Position numbers and translations under genes: made by a program
Notes under the pieces: generated by a model
Database searches by the model: none
Told to the model about the DNA's origin: nothing
Seen by the model: only the letters and a program-made list of their open reading frames with translations
DNA from: Ornithodoros turicata
Lineage: Eukaryota; Arthropoda; Arachnida; Ixodida; Argasidae
Direction: 5' to 3'
DNA: 64,000 bases
NCBI RefSeq assembly: GCF_037126465.1
Contig: NC_088201.1
Location: 72,376,879-72,440,878, forward strand
In this document: positions 43,951 through 53,859 of the stretch, piece by piece
How positions within the stretch are numbered: the stretch's first letter is position 1
Layout: each line of letters begins with the position of its first letter

Positions 43951-44277
43951 TTACGAACTTGGTCGCGCTGCCCGCTGCAGTGCCTTCTGACGTAACGTAC
44001 TACTTCGTACTTCCTCATTCCTTTCTCGTGCAAACCAGAACAGTCGTACCCTCAGAAAAAAGTGAAATAGATCATCATACACGGATGAAAAACACAAATT
44101 CAATGTCTTTGGCACAAGTATGTCCAACGCTTCACACAGCTTGGACCTGACCCCTTGGGAGGTGAGGAATGTCTTAACGTTGGCTTTGAAGGCTTCTTCA
44201 CACGCACCCACAAACGTCGCAAAGGCGGGAAGAGGAACCGACAGCTCCAAAGTCAGTACTGTCCACATTGTTGACAC
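43951..44277 (-). pseudogene. C-terminal fragment of an unidentified protein, possibly transposon-derived
   Basis: 108-codon minus frame with good protein composition: VGACEEAFKANVKTFL, KLCEALDILVPKTLNL, then FHFFLRVRLFWFARERNEEV, a stretch rich in aromatic and basic residues, and a stop after LQRAARPSS. A similar aromatic-basic ending occurs in some DNA-transposon proteins, but I cannot assign a family. No upstream continuation found beyond 44,300. Confidence 0.35.
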
Positions 44278-44675
44278 TCAAATAAAGCAATAGCTGGCTA
44301 CTGTCCTGAAATGTGGCATTCCCCCGAGAAATGTCCCAAGTTGGACTTGGTGGTTTGAAATTGAAAAGACGACGATGAAGAAGAAAACGGCTATGAACAG
44401 TCACAAAGTATGGCGGGCTAGAAGAAGGGCAAGCCCGCCATACACAAAGTGCGCAGTCAACGTACAGCAAACTCGTAGCTAACAACATGGAGAGCGACAG
44501 GAACCGGAAGAGTACTCTGCTCTGTTTATAATCTTACGTATTACTGGCAGACCGCGCGAATTGCTACATTAAAAACATGCATATTGTATTAGTACAGACA
44601 TTATTCGCGCCACCGATTAAATTATTTTTATTTACCTTCGTAGTTTGCCCCTCAACAACATCGGGACGCTGAGCA
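44278..44675. other. Intergenic, no gene
   Basis: GCCCGCCATAC occurs inverted (44,411 and 44,431), otherwise plain. Confidence 0.35.
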
Positions 44676-45507
44676 GGGCCCGCTTGCACGAAACAATCCT
44701 AAGTGTAACACTTGGCAAGTGTTGCACTAACGCGTTCCTGCACTAAGTTTAGGGTTGCGGTTAAGTGGCTTGCACGAACCATGGCACGAACACTTCGACG
44801 ACCGCCCTAAGTCAAGTATTCTAAAGTGGATCGTGGCTACGAGCAGTAGCAGTTTTCGGAGACTCTCATTGGTAGAAAGAGAACTTCCGGAGTTCATCCC
44901 AGGAAGTCGTGCGTCACGGCATGTTTGGATTCTGGGAAGTCGTCTGCTTCTGCCGTCGCACGTAAACAGTTTGTACAACCAAAATAAGGTATTGTAATAT
45001 CATTGTAGCTGCAAGAACGCGTTAGGTCACTTGTTGCGTACTTTCGTTAAATAAAATAAAGCCTGTGGCCCAAAGTATGTCTCGAATTGCTCGATGATTG
45101 GGAACTTATCGCCAACGGCACTGCCGGTGAGAGGCAATTCGCGTGCGGCGATCATTTTGAGAGATGTTGCTATAACGAAAAGCACAACACGTACGGCACC
45201 CACAGCATAAAAAAATGAGACGTTGTTAGTATTGCGAGGAAAATGCGTACTGTATTGCGAGATACAGTTGGGGCCAACGACGAATCTTCGATACACGGTT
45301 CATAGCGGCCGACATGTTAGTCCTAAGCTTTAGTGCGGTAGTTTAGGGTGCTCCTAGGACCCTTGGCCAGCGTCCTAAACTGCGCGGAGCGAGCGCCACC
45401 ACTTTAGTGTTGTAAAAGTTTCGTGCAAGCCACTTACGGCTCCGGCACTACACTAAGTGGGGAACTCGTTAAGTATTACACTAAGTTTGTTTCGTGCAAG
45501 CGGGCCC
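44676..45507 (+). mobile_element. Unclassified TIR element, copy A
   Basis: 832 bases with TIR GGGCCCGCTTGCACGAAACAA at both ends and looser inverted homology for about 100 bases. The word GCTTGCACGAA recurs inside near each end. It is the inverted, roughly 95% identical partner of 47,649-48,466. No open frame resembles a transposase. No target duplication is visible at either end. GGGC-type ends are seen in PIF/Harbinger elements, which would fit mobilisation by the pair at 14-18 kb, but this is inference. Confidence 0.85.
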
Positions 45508-45610
45508 CGATCGCAACATCCTTCGATGCTCATGACGTTGCTCGCATAATCGTGGCCGACTACGGCAAGCAGTTCGATCGTCATCACCATCACCACCACT
45601 ACCACCCGTG
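45508..45610 (+). repeat. SINE 3'-end fragment
   Basis: CATGACGTTGCTCGCATAATCGTGG, CCGACTACGGCAAGCAG and CATCACCATCACCACC correspond to the tail of the 20,375-20,650 SINE subfamily. Confidence 0.6.
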
Positions 45611-45689
45611 GGCTTAGTGCTTAGGGTGCTTAGTGTATTCTGGTGGCGCCGACCGTCGTCTACGCACTACGCCGACTAGACACGTGCGT

Positions 45690-45905
45690 CTGGCTACGGT
45701 GATGGCGTTCCACGCCAATCCTGATAAGTGGCCCACGTTTGAATCCGGGCGCCGCTTGTCCTGTCTGGGTGTTCTCCCCAGTATCTTTAAGACAAATGGT
45801 GACACAGTTGCTTGTGAAGTTGGTCCATGAGGCACGAGCACCCCAAACATGTGGGCAGGCAGAGTGCTCGGAAATAGCACACCACTACCACGTCTTCGTC
45901 GTTGC
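45690..45905 (+). repeat. tRNA-derived SINE, diverged
   Basis: GTTTGAATCCGGGCGCCG (B box), TGTCCTGTCTGGGTGTTCTCC, GACACAGTTGCTTGTGAAGTTGG; same body plan, with a different 3' half (CATGAGGCACGAGCACCCC). Confidence 0.6.
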
Positions 45906-46686
45906 CAATGCGCCGGCGACTGCGCAGGTTTGTTTGCTTCCAGTGAAGGCCGGCAAGAATAAATGAAAAATCAAGCATCACCATCAAACAAATCAATACA
46001 TATGCGCTATCTTACCAGAGTGATTGGTAAATAGAGGAATCAATAGTCAGCAAAATGTATTTGCGTTGTGCCAGAACAGCTTCCGTGCCACGGTGACACA
46101 AAATATCAGACTACACTACTGATAGTGATTTTTTAAACCACAACACGAAACAACCATGAAATTATAGATTATTTGTTTTTTCCGTTTCTTTTTTTTTCAC
46201 CCGAGAGAATCGAGATCGTCGATCCCGAGACCTTCGTGAATTCTCGTCACAGCCTTTTCTAACGATTGTTCAAGAACCTAACAAAATAGCGTAAACGCAG
46301 GTTAGCTGGTGCATGAAATCGAGCATGGAAACATATAGGAACATACGCAACGATCTTGTGTATGTTCGTGTATTTTGTGTAGCCCATGCCCAGTCTTCAT
46401 CATGGAGTCCGTAAACCTGTAGATGGTGCCGAAAATCTAGATCTCCATACAAATCTGTAGATGTGGCAACTCCGCCCGGCGCGGCGTGCTCTCCGCCTCC
46501 TCTCGACCCCCTCTCCTCCTCTCCCCTCGGAACGCCTCTCTCCTCTTCCGTGGTTACAGACAGAACACGCCACGCTTCTAACGCATTAAAAATGTTCTGA
46601 GACGCGCAAATTATTGGCCGTGCTCAGTTCTCTGCCAAGATTCGACGGAAAGCGGAAAACCCAACATTGTTTTCAATGCGTGGACG
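45906..46686. other. Intergenic, polypyrimidine tract
   Basis: CTCCTCTC-rich tract at 46,486-46,550; inverted GAGATCGTCGATC. The last 80 bases may already belong to the hAT fragment. Confidence 0.4.
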
Positions 46687-47648
46687 TTGTCCCTTTCTGT
46701 CATTTGGGAAGAATCGGCAGAGCAACTCTTTTCAAGCCTCACTGACTTTCTCGAGAAGTGTGGTATCCCAGCGACGAACTGCGTCGGCGTCGGGACTGAC
46801 GGGGCCAATGTGATGTGCGGACAGCACAATTCCTTGTTTTCACGTCTGAGAGTGTTAAACGACAAACTAATCCTAGTGCGCTGCCTTTGCCACTCACTTA
46901 CTCTGTCGTGTAACGAGGCTGCTGCTATACTTCCCGCCCACCTTGAGTTCCTAGTCAGAGAAAAATTTAGTTGGTTCTCTCATACTCCTAAACGTCAGCA
47001 CGCGTACCGTCTGATTTCCTCCGCAATCAATCACGGGGATCAGCCCAAGAAACTTGTGAGCGTTAGCGCGACGCGGTGGCTGAGCATAGGCGGGTCAGTT
47101 CGCTCCGTTATTATTAGTCAATGGTATCAGCGAACAGCGCACTCCAAAATCACGAAACAGTCGGAGCGCTGTTACACCGCTCGTACAGTTAGTGACGTGT
47201 ACAATGACGAGCAAAATCGCCTTTTCTTGACGTTTTTGTGTCCCATCATAAAATAGTTCGATAATGTGAATGCTACCTTCGAAAGCAAAAACCCTGACTC
47301 CTGTCAGCTGTATGCTGACCTGATATCATTAATTGAAACGCTTATGCTCAGGGTTGTATGGCCGTCGCATGCCAAAGCAGCTTCCTCTACTTGGGATCGA
47401 CAAATTCTGCATGTCAGAGCCTGCGGTCTGGGGAGTATATTCCTTGATGCCCTCGAAAGCTCCCACCTGCACGATAAGGAAAAACTGGGTGTGATGGAAA
47501 GATGCAAAGACTTCCTTGTCGCCTGTGTCAAAAGTCTGTTGAGACGACTTCCCTTGAACTTGGAAGTACTGGAATCTCTACAGCTGCTAAAATGCGGCAA
47601 TCTTGATGAAACACCATTTTCCGCATTCCGACGATCGTTTCGCAACCT
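46687..47648 (+). pseudogene. hAT-like transposase fragment, interrupted by copy B
   Basis: One plus frame runs through apart from a TAG at 47,254-47,256. VGVGTDGANVMCG carries a conserved Asp of the hAT catalytic core, followed by LVRCLCHSLTLSC, AHLEFLVREKFSWF and VSATRWLSI, the block order of the hAT-like proteins related to ZMYM-type and KRAB-free host derivatives. The second part continues through MERCKDFLVACVKSLL. At 47,648 the frame runs into element B and is not resumed after 48,466. Start and end of the original gene are missing. The region is short of the usual 600-700 residues. Confidence 0.7.
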
Positions 47649-48466
47649 GGGCCCGCTTGCACGAAACAAACTTAGTGTAATACTTAACGAGTTCCCCACT
47701 TAGTGTAGTGCCGGAGCCGTAAGTGGCTTGCACGAAACTTTTACAACACTAAAGTGGTGGCGCTCGCTCCGCGCAATTTAGGACGCTGGCCAAGGGTCCT
47801 AGGAGCACCCTAAACTACCGCACTAAAGCTTAGGACTAACATGTCGGCCGCTATGAACCGTGCATCGAAGATTCGTCGTTGGCCCCAACTGTATCTCGCA
47901 ATACAGTACGCATTTTCCTCGCAATACTAACAACGTCTCATTTTTTTATGCTGTGGGTGCCGTACGTGTTGTGCTTTTCGTTAGCAACATCTCTCAAAAT
48001 GATCGCCGCACGCGAAGTGCTTCTCACCGGCACTGCCGTTGGCGATAAGTTCCCAATCATCAAGCAATTGGAGACATACTTTGGGCCACAGGCTTTATTT
48101 TATTTAACAAAAGCACGCAACAAGTGACCTAACTCGTTCTTGCAGCTACAATGATAGTACAATACCTTATTTTGGTTGTACAAACTGTTTACGTGCGACG
48201 GCAGAAGCAGACGACTTCCCAGAATCCAAACATGCCGTGACGCACGACTTCCTGGGATGAACTCCGGAAGTTCTCTTTCTACCAATGAGAGCCCCCGAAA
48301 ACTGCAACTGCTCGTAGCCACGATCCACTTTAGAATACTTGACTTAGGGCGGTCGTGGAAGTGTTCGTGTAAGCCACTTAACCGCAACCCTAAACTTAGT
48401 GCACTAACGCGTTAGTGCAACACTTGCCAAGTGTTACACTTAGGATTGTTTCGTGCAAGCGGGCCC
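47649..48466 (-). mobile_element. Unclassified TIR element, copy B
   Basis: 818 bases, inverted relative to copy A, with the same 21-bp TIR and small indels. It cuts the hAT-like frame, so it inserted after that gene arrived. Confidence 0.85.
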
Positions 48467-49808
48467 GGGTTGACTTCACATGGTACTGTGCAGATTACCC
48501 TGTGAAACACACAGATGTTCAGCTCACGAACCCGGGAGAGCCAAAGCATTGTGTGCAGTCCCCACTAACTTTTACCATCACATATTTGCATGGTTTCGAC
48601 GCAAAAAGCGACATAGAAAATGTCAAATGATGAAACGCACAAAATCCTGGCCTAAACACGATGTTAATTAGGTAAAGTATATATTTTACCACAGATTTTT
48701 ACGGAAATCTCTACTTTCTAAAGGTGGTGTTTGCGAGGAATCCGGAATTCTAAAGTCAATGTGAATTCCACTTCGAGATGCCTTTCAAGAAGAAAACACC
48801 AAAAAAGTTCCTCAAAATTTGTTTGCGTTTCTTCATAAAACATCAAAAACATACAGTTTGAAACCAACTCCTGGCTTCTGGTTGAAACGGCCCTCTTCTG
48901 CTTCGCCTCTTCCGGGGACGTAAATGGCATTGTCGGCGAAATTCCCAATCACTCAGCTGACGGCGTCGTCAGCTAGTTGCAATCCGATACTATTGAAAGC
49001 ATGAACGGAGATGTTTCTAGCGACTGTTCCGCCGCAGATTGTGAGTCGAAGCCCGCATTTTGTGACGGACAACCTGCTTTCATAGTCTGCCCCAGTCACG
49101 TCGGTTCCCACAGTGTTGCCTGAGCGCCAGGAGCGCGCAGCCAGCTGCAAAATCTGATTAAATTTCTTTTCTAATGATTCCGACTGTTTCGAAACTAAAT
49201 ATTCCAGTTACATGAATTTAAAGCACCCACTATTCCTATCGCATCCTCAGTTCAACTGCATTTTTTCTCCGGACACCACCTTTAAAGGGAGGGTCCGCAA
49301 CGGTTGTGCCCAAAATTAAGTGAAAGTTGATTTCAGCAGAGACCACCCCCCAGATGCTGACAACAGCCTCCGTTTCGTATAAACATGCGCGTATAATTTA
49401 CAAACAGCGAAAACGATAAAGCGAAACCGAAACTATGAGAGCAGGCGGTGGCATCGGAATCGAGGAGCGCCACGCCGTGACGTCAGTCGCGAGATTCGTC
49501 TGCCGTGATTCCCATGTGTTGTATTGCATTGAAGACGCCAGGAAGCAAGTTACGCTCAACGTGCAGTCATGGAAACCGACTCCGCATCAGAATAGAACTC
49601 CACGGGACTTCAGCCCGATTCAGACGTGTATTCTAATGAGGAGAATGACTTCACCGCCACCATAAACCACAACGACTCGCCGTATTCGACGGACCCTGTA
49701 CCAGTGCGCGCGTCGCTTGAAACCGAGGCCTCGGACTCATACACTGAAGACTGTCGAACTCGGAGTAACTAATGATGAGTTTCTAATAGGTTGTCGCACA
49801 TTCTTATA
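48467..49808. other. Intergenic, no gene
   Basis: A 53-codon frame directly after copy B (HGFDAKSDIENVK) is not clearly a continuation of the hAT protein. AGGTGGTGTTTGCGAGG (48,721) and CACCACCTTTAAAGG (49,274) are an imperfect inverted pair 550 bases apart and may mark another decayed element. Confidence 0.4.
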
Positions 49809-50684
49809 CAGGGTGTCCCAGAAAACGTGTCATTGAATTATAATAAAAAAACTACACCAACTAGAGTCATTCGGTCAATGGCATTTGTTCTTACTGGGTT
49901 TTTGCCACCTCCTCATATGAATGTCGTGTAACGTAAGTTTAATTATGTAAATTTTTGCGAGCTTAAGTCGGAAATTTGCCTAGTAAAGGTAACTTTGTAA
50001 CCCCGCCAATGTGAAGAGCGTGTCTAATTTAGTCAAATTAATGATAATTGACAGGGATATTCAGGAGCTATCCCATCGGAGAAAATAGCCGAACATCATA
50101 CTCTACGGAGGTCGCACAGAATAGCGCACGATGAATTTTTCAGCGCAATCTTTGTCAGTCCGACGAAAGGAGGTTGGAAACCCAGCCCTCCCCGACATCG
50201 CAGAAAGAGATAAAACAGGCACGGCTTATCATGTCCGACTTTCGCTGGGATTTTGCTTTCCGTCTCCCAATTTTAGAAACTGTTACTTTTTCTACTATCA
50301 CTCTGTGGGCTGGCTTCGGAACCTCCTTTCGTCGCACTGGGAGCGATTGCACTCAAAACGTCATCGCGCGCTATTGTCCGGTGCTCCGAAAAGCATGATA
50401 TTCGGCTATTTTTTCCGATGGAATAGCTCGTGAATATCACTGCGAATTATCATGAATTTGAGTGTATTCGGCACGCTCTTCATATTGGTGGGGTAAAAAA
50501 GTGACCTTTACTTGGCAAATTTCCGAGTTCAGTTCGCAAATATTTACATAATTAAACTTGGAGTAATGACATTCACATTAGGAGGTGGCAAAAACTAATA
50601 AGAACAAATGCTGTTGACCGCATGATTCTAGGTGGCGTAGTTTTTTTTATTATAATTCAATGACACGTTTTCTGGGACACCCTG
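49809..50684. mobile_element. Hairpin MITE of Tc1/mariner type, 876 bp
   Basis: Begins CAGGGTGTCCCAGAAAACGT and ends with its complement, with TATA on both sides (TA target duplication). Inverted homology continues through almost the whole element: GGAGGTTGGAAACCC near 50,170 pairs with the CGGAACCTCCTTTCGTCG block near 50,320. Arms are about 370 bases with an unpaired centre of roughly 130. No coding capacity. Confidence 0.88.
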
Positions 50685-50994
50685 TATAAGTGCCACGGGT
50701 GCACGCGTAATATGAAACATGTTGCAGGTGCACATGCGGTCGGTGCCTCCCGCAGGTGCCCGCGGGTGCCACTCCGAGTTCCCGCATGAGCCGTCTTTTC
50801 GTGTCGAACATTCCTGGCTCAAAATGATGAGAACATATCGTTCTCGAGCTGGTCTTCCTCCACTTGATTTTGCGCAGCGCCATTTCCCACTCCAAACGAC
50901 GTTGTTTGGCCGTCGGAAACTGGAAATATGCTACGTCTGTTGTTGTATCCGACCTGTTGCCACAACTGATTATACAGCATGTCTTACCGGCCAT
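50685..50994 (-). CDS. THAP-domain ORF, partial
   Basis: From the ATG at 50,994 the minus frame reads MAGKTCCIISCGN, FQFPTAKQRRLEW, KIKWRKTSSRTICSHHFEPG and LMRELGVAPAGT: a THAP zinc domain with C-x4-C, the conserved F-x-F-P, W, and ICSHHF (Cys and His ligands). The usual L-x-x-x-AVPT-x-F end is only partly kept (ELGVAPAG). The frame then runs into the hairpin MITE at 50,684, so the 3' part is lost or lies in another exon. THAP domains bind DNA; whether this one belongs to a host gene, a P-type transposon, or the adjacent Polinton remnant cannot be told. Confidence 0.6.
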
Positions 50995-51409
50995 CGTGGT
51001 GGGTGTAAGATCAGTGTGCGACGTAACGAACACAATTGCTACGGAAAATTTCCTTCGTCAAAACTGCCAAAACACACAGCAAAGCAAGGCGGACGGCGCG
51101 GGATATCTCGCGACTTACATCACGCTCGATGTTGCTTGCAGAAAAGCGCTCGTGGCTCGCACTACCCTGTCACCGAGCGCGTCATAGAAGAAAATCATTT
51201 TTATCAAGTTTGACTCAGTTTTCGAAGGAGATATTTTACAGGCATGGTCGTTGATGGCTAAAGGTGACGAATATTCGAAAATCTCGGAAGGGACCTTATG
51301 CGGATTCTCCCTTTAATAGTGATTTCCATACTTTTCCTCCAACTGGTGTAGCAACAATGGCCAGCAGTGCTTCTTGGGGTTGTAGCATAATAGCCGGGAG
51401 GCAGATGTA
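50995..51409. other. Flank of THAP ORF, no gene
   Basis: Nothing recognised. Confidence 0.35.
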
Positions 51410-51717
51410 CAGGTCCCGACAAAAGTTTACGAAACATGCGAACGGTGTATTTTTTCCTCGGTACGACACCCTAGCGGCAAGCGGAAGCTGGCGAAATCAG
51501 GCCAGTTCACTTCGGCCAACACAGGCCAACTCACTTCGCGAGCACATACAACAGTAATCATACCGAAACTACCGCTGTGTGTCGCTAAGAGCGCAGTCGT
51601 CCACCCCTCTGAGGCAGTGAACTGGCCTGAGTACGCCAGCTTCCGCTTGCCGCTAGGGTGTCGTACCGAGGAGAAAATACACCGGTCGCGTGTTCCGTAA
51701 ACTTTTGTCGGGACCTG
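51410..51717. mobile_element. Short MITE, TA duplication
   Basis: 308 bases, CAGGTCCCGACAAAAGTTTA at the left and its complement at the right, flanked by TA. Inverted homology extends about 100 bases (GGTACGACACCCTAGCGGCA / TGCCGCTAGGGTGTCGTACC). Tc1/mariner-type ends. Confidence 0.88.
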
Positions 51718-52302
51718 TACTTGCAAAGATCGAGGGATTTTCGTCTTAATATTGAAAGAAAACTGATGAGTTACGGGGAGAGAGATTCTGAGAGTACCCT
51801 CGTGTCCCTTGGCCGGTGTGAACCGTAGCAGCTTTAAAAAGGGGTTCTGGAACGTGCAGCTCTTTCGACGTTTTCAGTGAGTTGACGATATCCGCAAATT
51901 CTAGCGAAGCGTCCAGCTTGTGCGACTGGAAATACATGTTGAGCGTGTTACGTAGGGACATGGTTTCTGAATTCGAACTGACGTCACGGAAATAAATGAG
52001 TACAGCGTGCTCCAATAAGACGGAGGCGGCTTTGTGTACGCTCATTTTGGGAGGGTTCACCACATGACCTGCGTCGCCTCGAGCGCCTGAGCGAGACGAG
52101 ACGAGGGTCCAATTCTACGGCTTTCAAGTCTTCGGGTAAGACGAAGTCGTATCACGATTTATGGTATGCGAAAGAAACGTTCCGAAAGGGCTTTCCCCAA
52201 ATCCGTTTCTAGATCTGAGGTGATGCGAAAAGTTCTCTCGGTTTCGAACGTGTCCTCGAAAGAAACCTCAATTTTCGCATCTTGCTTTTCGTATCCAATA
52301 TT

Positions 52303-52464
52303 TCAAAAATAGTTGCTTATGCTGAGATCCATTAAGCCGACTGTATGGCGATCCGAAAGCTGAAGCGGACTATCGAAAGCTACCGTCAAGGCATTGAGGT
52401 TATTCAACGGAAACTCAACCATGCTGGCGTTTGAGAGGAGGTGGACGTAGATGTCTGACGTCAT
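52303..52464 (-). pseudogene. Polinton structural-type protein, N-terminal fragment
   Basis: From Met at 52,464 the frame reads MTSDIYVHLLSNASM, VEFPLNNLNALTVAF, QLSDRHTVGLMDLS. The pattern S-N-x-S-M-x-x-F-P-x-N followed by P-x-x-L...W/H-x-VGL is the N-terminus of a protein conserved in Polintons, which I take to be the minor-capsid (penton-like) protein. It is in the same open frame as the integrase tail before it. Only about 50 residues remain. Confidence 0.5.
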
Positions 52465-53338
52465 TTCCCAATCTTGACCACATCGCTGCTTGGAACCCAA
52501 CTGTCGTGTTCTTTGTCGTAGCCGAACCAGCGAACCAAGGAAAAGCTCGGACCATTCACTTTCTTCTTCGGGCTTCCCATTTATTTTATTGAACAGTTCC
52601 AATTCGTTTTCGCGAGTGACTTCGGACGGGCTGATGCCCAACGTTCCGTGTTTGGTGGTGTTGTAGTTGCACGCGATTTTGGGAAGCACGGAAACGAAGC
52701 GGTGTTTTCCGGTTACTCTAAAATAACGGAATATTCTGTCACGTAAAGTCCTTATGACTCATTCCGCCTGTGAATAGAGATGAGTTCGGGTATGAAACTT
52801 AGTACTTGCAAACACACCTTACCCGCGACCCGATATGACACGTAAATGTGTACCCGTGAAGCCACACTCATTACACCACACACACACTCATCTTTACTTG
52901 TGGAGCTTTCACTATAGGAGAGAAGGTGGAATACATGAAGACCTTCTTTCGTGCCAGGTATTCCTTGATGGTTGTGTTATAGAATTCCCCTTGTCTGTCG
53001 CAAACGATGTGTGTAGGAACGTTCCCTCTCAAAAAAAGCTGTATCATTGCCTCTTTCGTTTCGGCAGAACGTTTCATCTTTAGCAGGAGGATGCGCAAAA
53101 AACGGGAGAAGGAATCTATCTGAACGAGAATGTACGTCATCGTCACTCTCCTTCGAGGAAAGAATGTTTCCAATAGCGCTGGACACTTGGAGGGGGTGGG
53201 GAAAAGTTTCAAAACAGCGGAAAGCAGGAGAGGAACCACCGACGAAAGAACGCCGTGCCCTCGCTGTTGAGACAAATAGTGCTTCAAACATTGCAGATTC
53301 TTGTGAATTTTTTTTTGTGGGCGAGCCGAGTAGAAAGC
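52465..53338 (-). pseudogene. Polinton-type integrase, frame-broken
   Basis: The frame 52,871-53,287 has KHYLSQQRGHG, YILVQIDSFSRFLRILLLK with the first catalytic Asp, and HIVCDRQGEFYNTTIKEYL with the second; the D-x-F-S and D-x-Q-G-E-F-Y-N context is that of Polinton integrases. After a frame loss around 52,690-52,870 it resumes as NYNTTKHGTLGISPSEVT, the conserved post-core helix. The glutamate region is damaged. This is a cellular-genome fossil and cannot be functional. Confidence 0.7.
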
Positions 53339-53351
53339 TTTGTGCTTCTTC

Positions 53352-53640
53352 TTTTTTTTTTTTAAATTCCGTGTTAGCGCCGCGAAGCAACTGTGGCTAT
53401 GAGCGGCGTACAGACGTGGACAGATGGAGAGAGGACAGCAGGAAGGAGTGGGGGACAGGTGGGTTAGTATGCGTCCTGGGCCGACTTCAAGGGGAACTGT
53501 GCTGACATTAGTCTAGAAAGTCTTCGGAAAACCCAGGGAAAACCTCAGACAGCACAGCCGGTGACAGGATTCGAACCCGTGTCACCTCCCAGCCTCGGCG
53601 TGGAAAGCGATCATCCTAACCACTATGCCACGGGAGCTGG
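53352..53640 (-). repeat. tRNA-derived SINE with perfect 13-bp target duplication
   Basis: Minus strand A box (GTGGCATAGTGGTTAGGATG) and B box (CGGGTTCGAATCC), the common body, and a poly-A tail (12 T on the plus strand at 53,352). Flanked by TTTGTGCTTCTTC at 53,339-53,351 and 53,641-53,653. The full retroposition signature makes this the reference copy of the family in the window. Confidence 0.95.
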
Positions 53641-53859
53641 TTTGTGCTTCTTCAAATGCATGCTTCTTATGCATGAACATATCTGGAGCCAACGACACCT
53701 TTATGTTCAATACACTGAGACAAATTTCGGAAAGGTGTTTCATGTCAGACGAGGAAGAACGTCTCAAGATATCGCAACGGCGTGGAGGGGGAAGAGTGGG
53801 GAGCACTTCGAGTAAGGTCAGGTTGGGATGGAGATTCATTTCGGAGTGTACATACAAGG

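Larger units (their letters stand above)
51746..53850 (-). mobile_element. Polinton/Maverick remnant
   Basis: Minus-strand fragments of a Polinton-type integrase (52,465-53,850) and of a second Polinton-type protein (52,303-52,464), followed by an unassigned frame (51,746-52,063: KMSVHKAASVLLEHAVLIYF). Gene order is collapsed by deletion. Polintons are normally 15-20 kb and carry polymerase, protease, ATPase and capsid genes; none of the others is seen here. A SINE interrupts the integrase at 53,352-53,640. Confidence 0.65.

Noticed and set aside
45027..45296. 89-codon frame in TIR element A, also present in copy B
   Set aside because: The frame is disrupted in copy B at its C-terminal part and has no transposase motif; conserved only because the DNA copies are similar.
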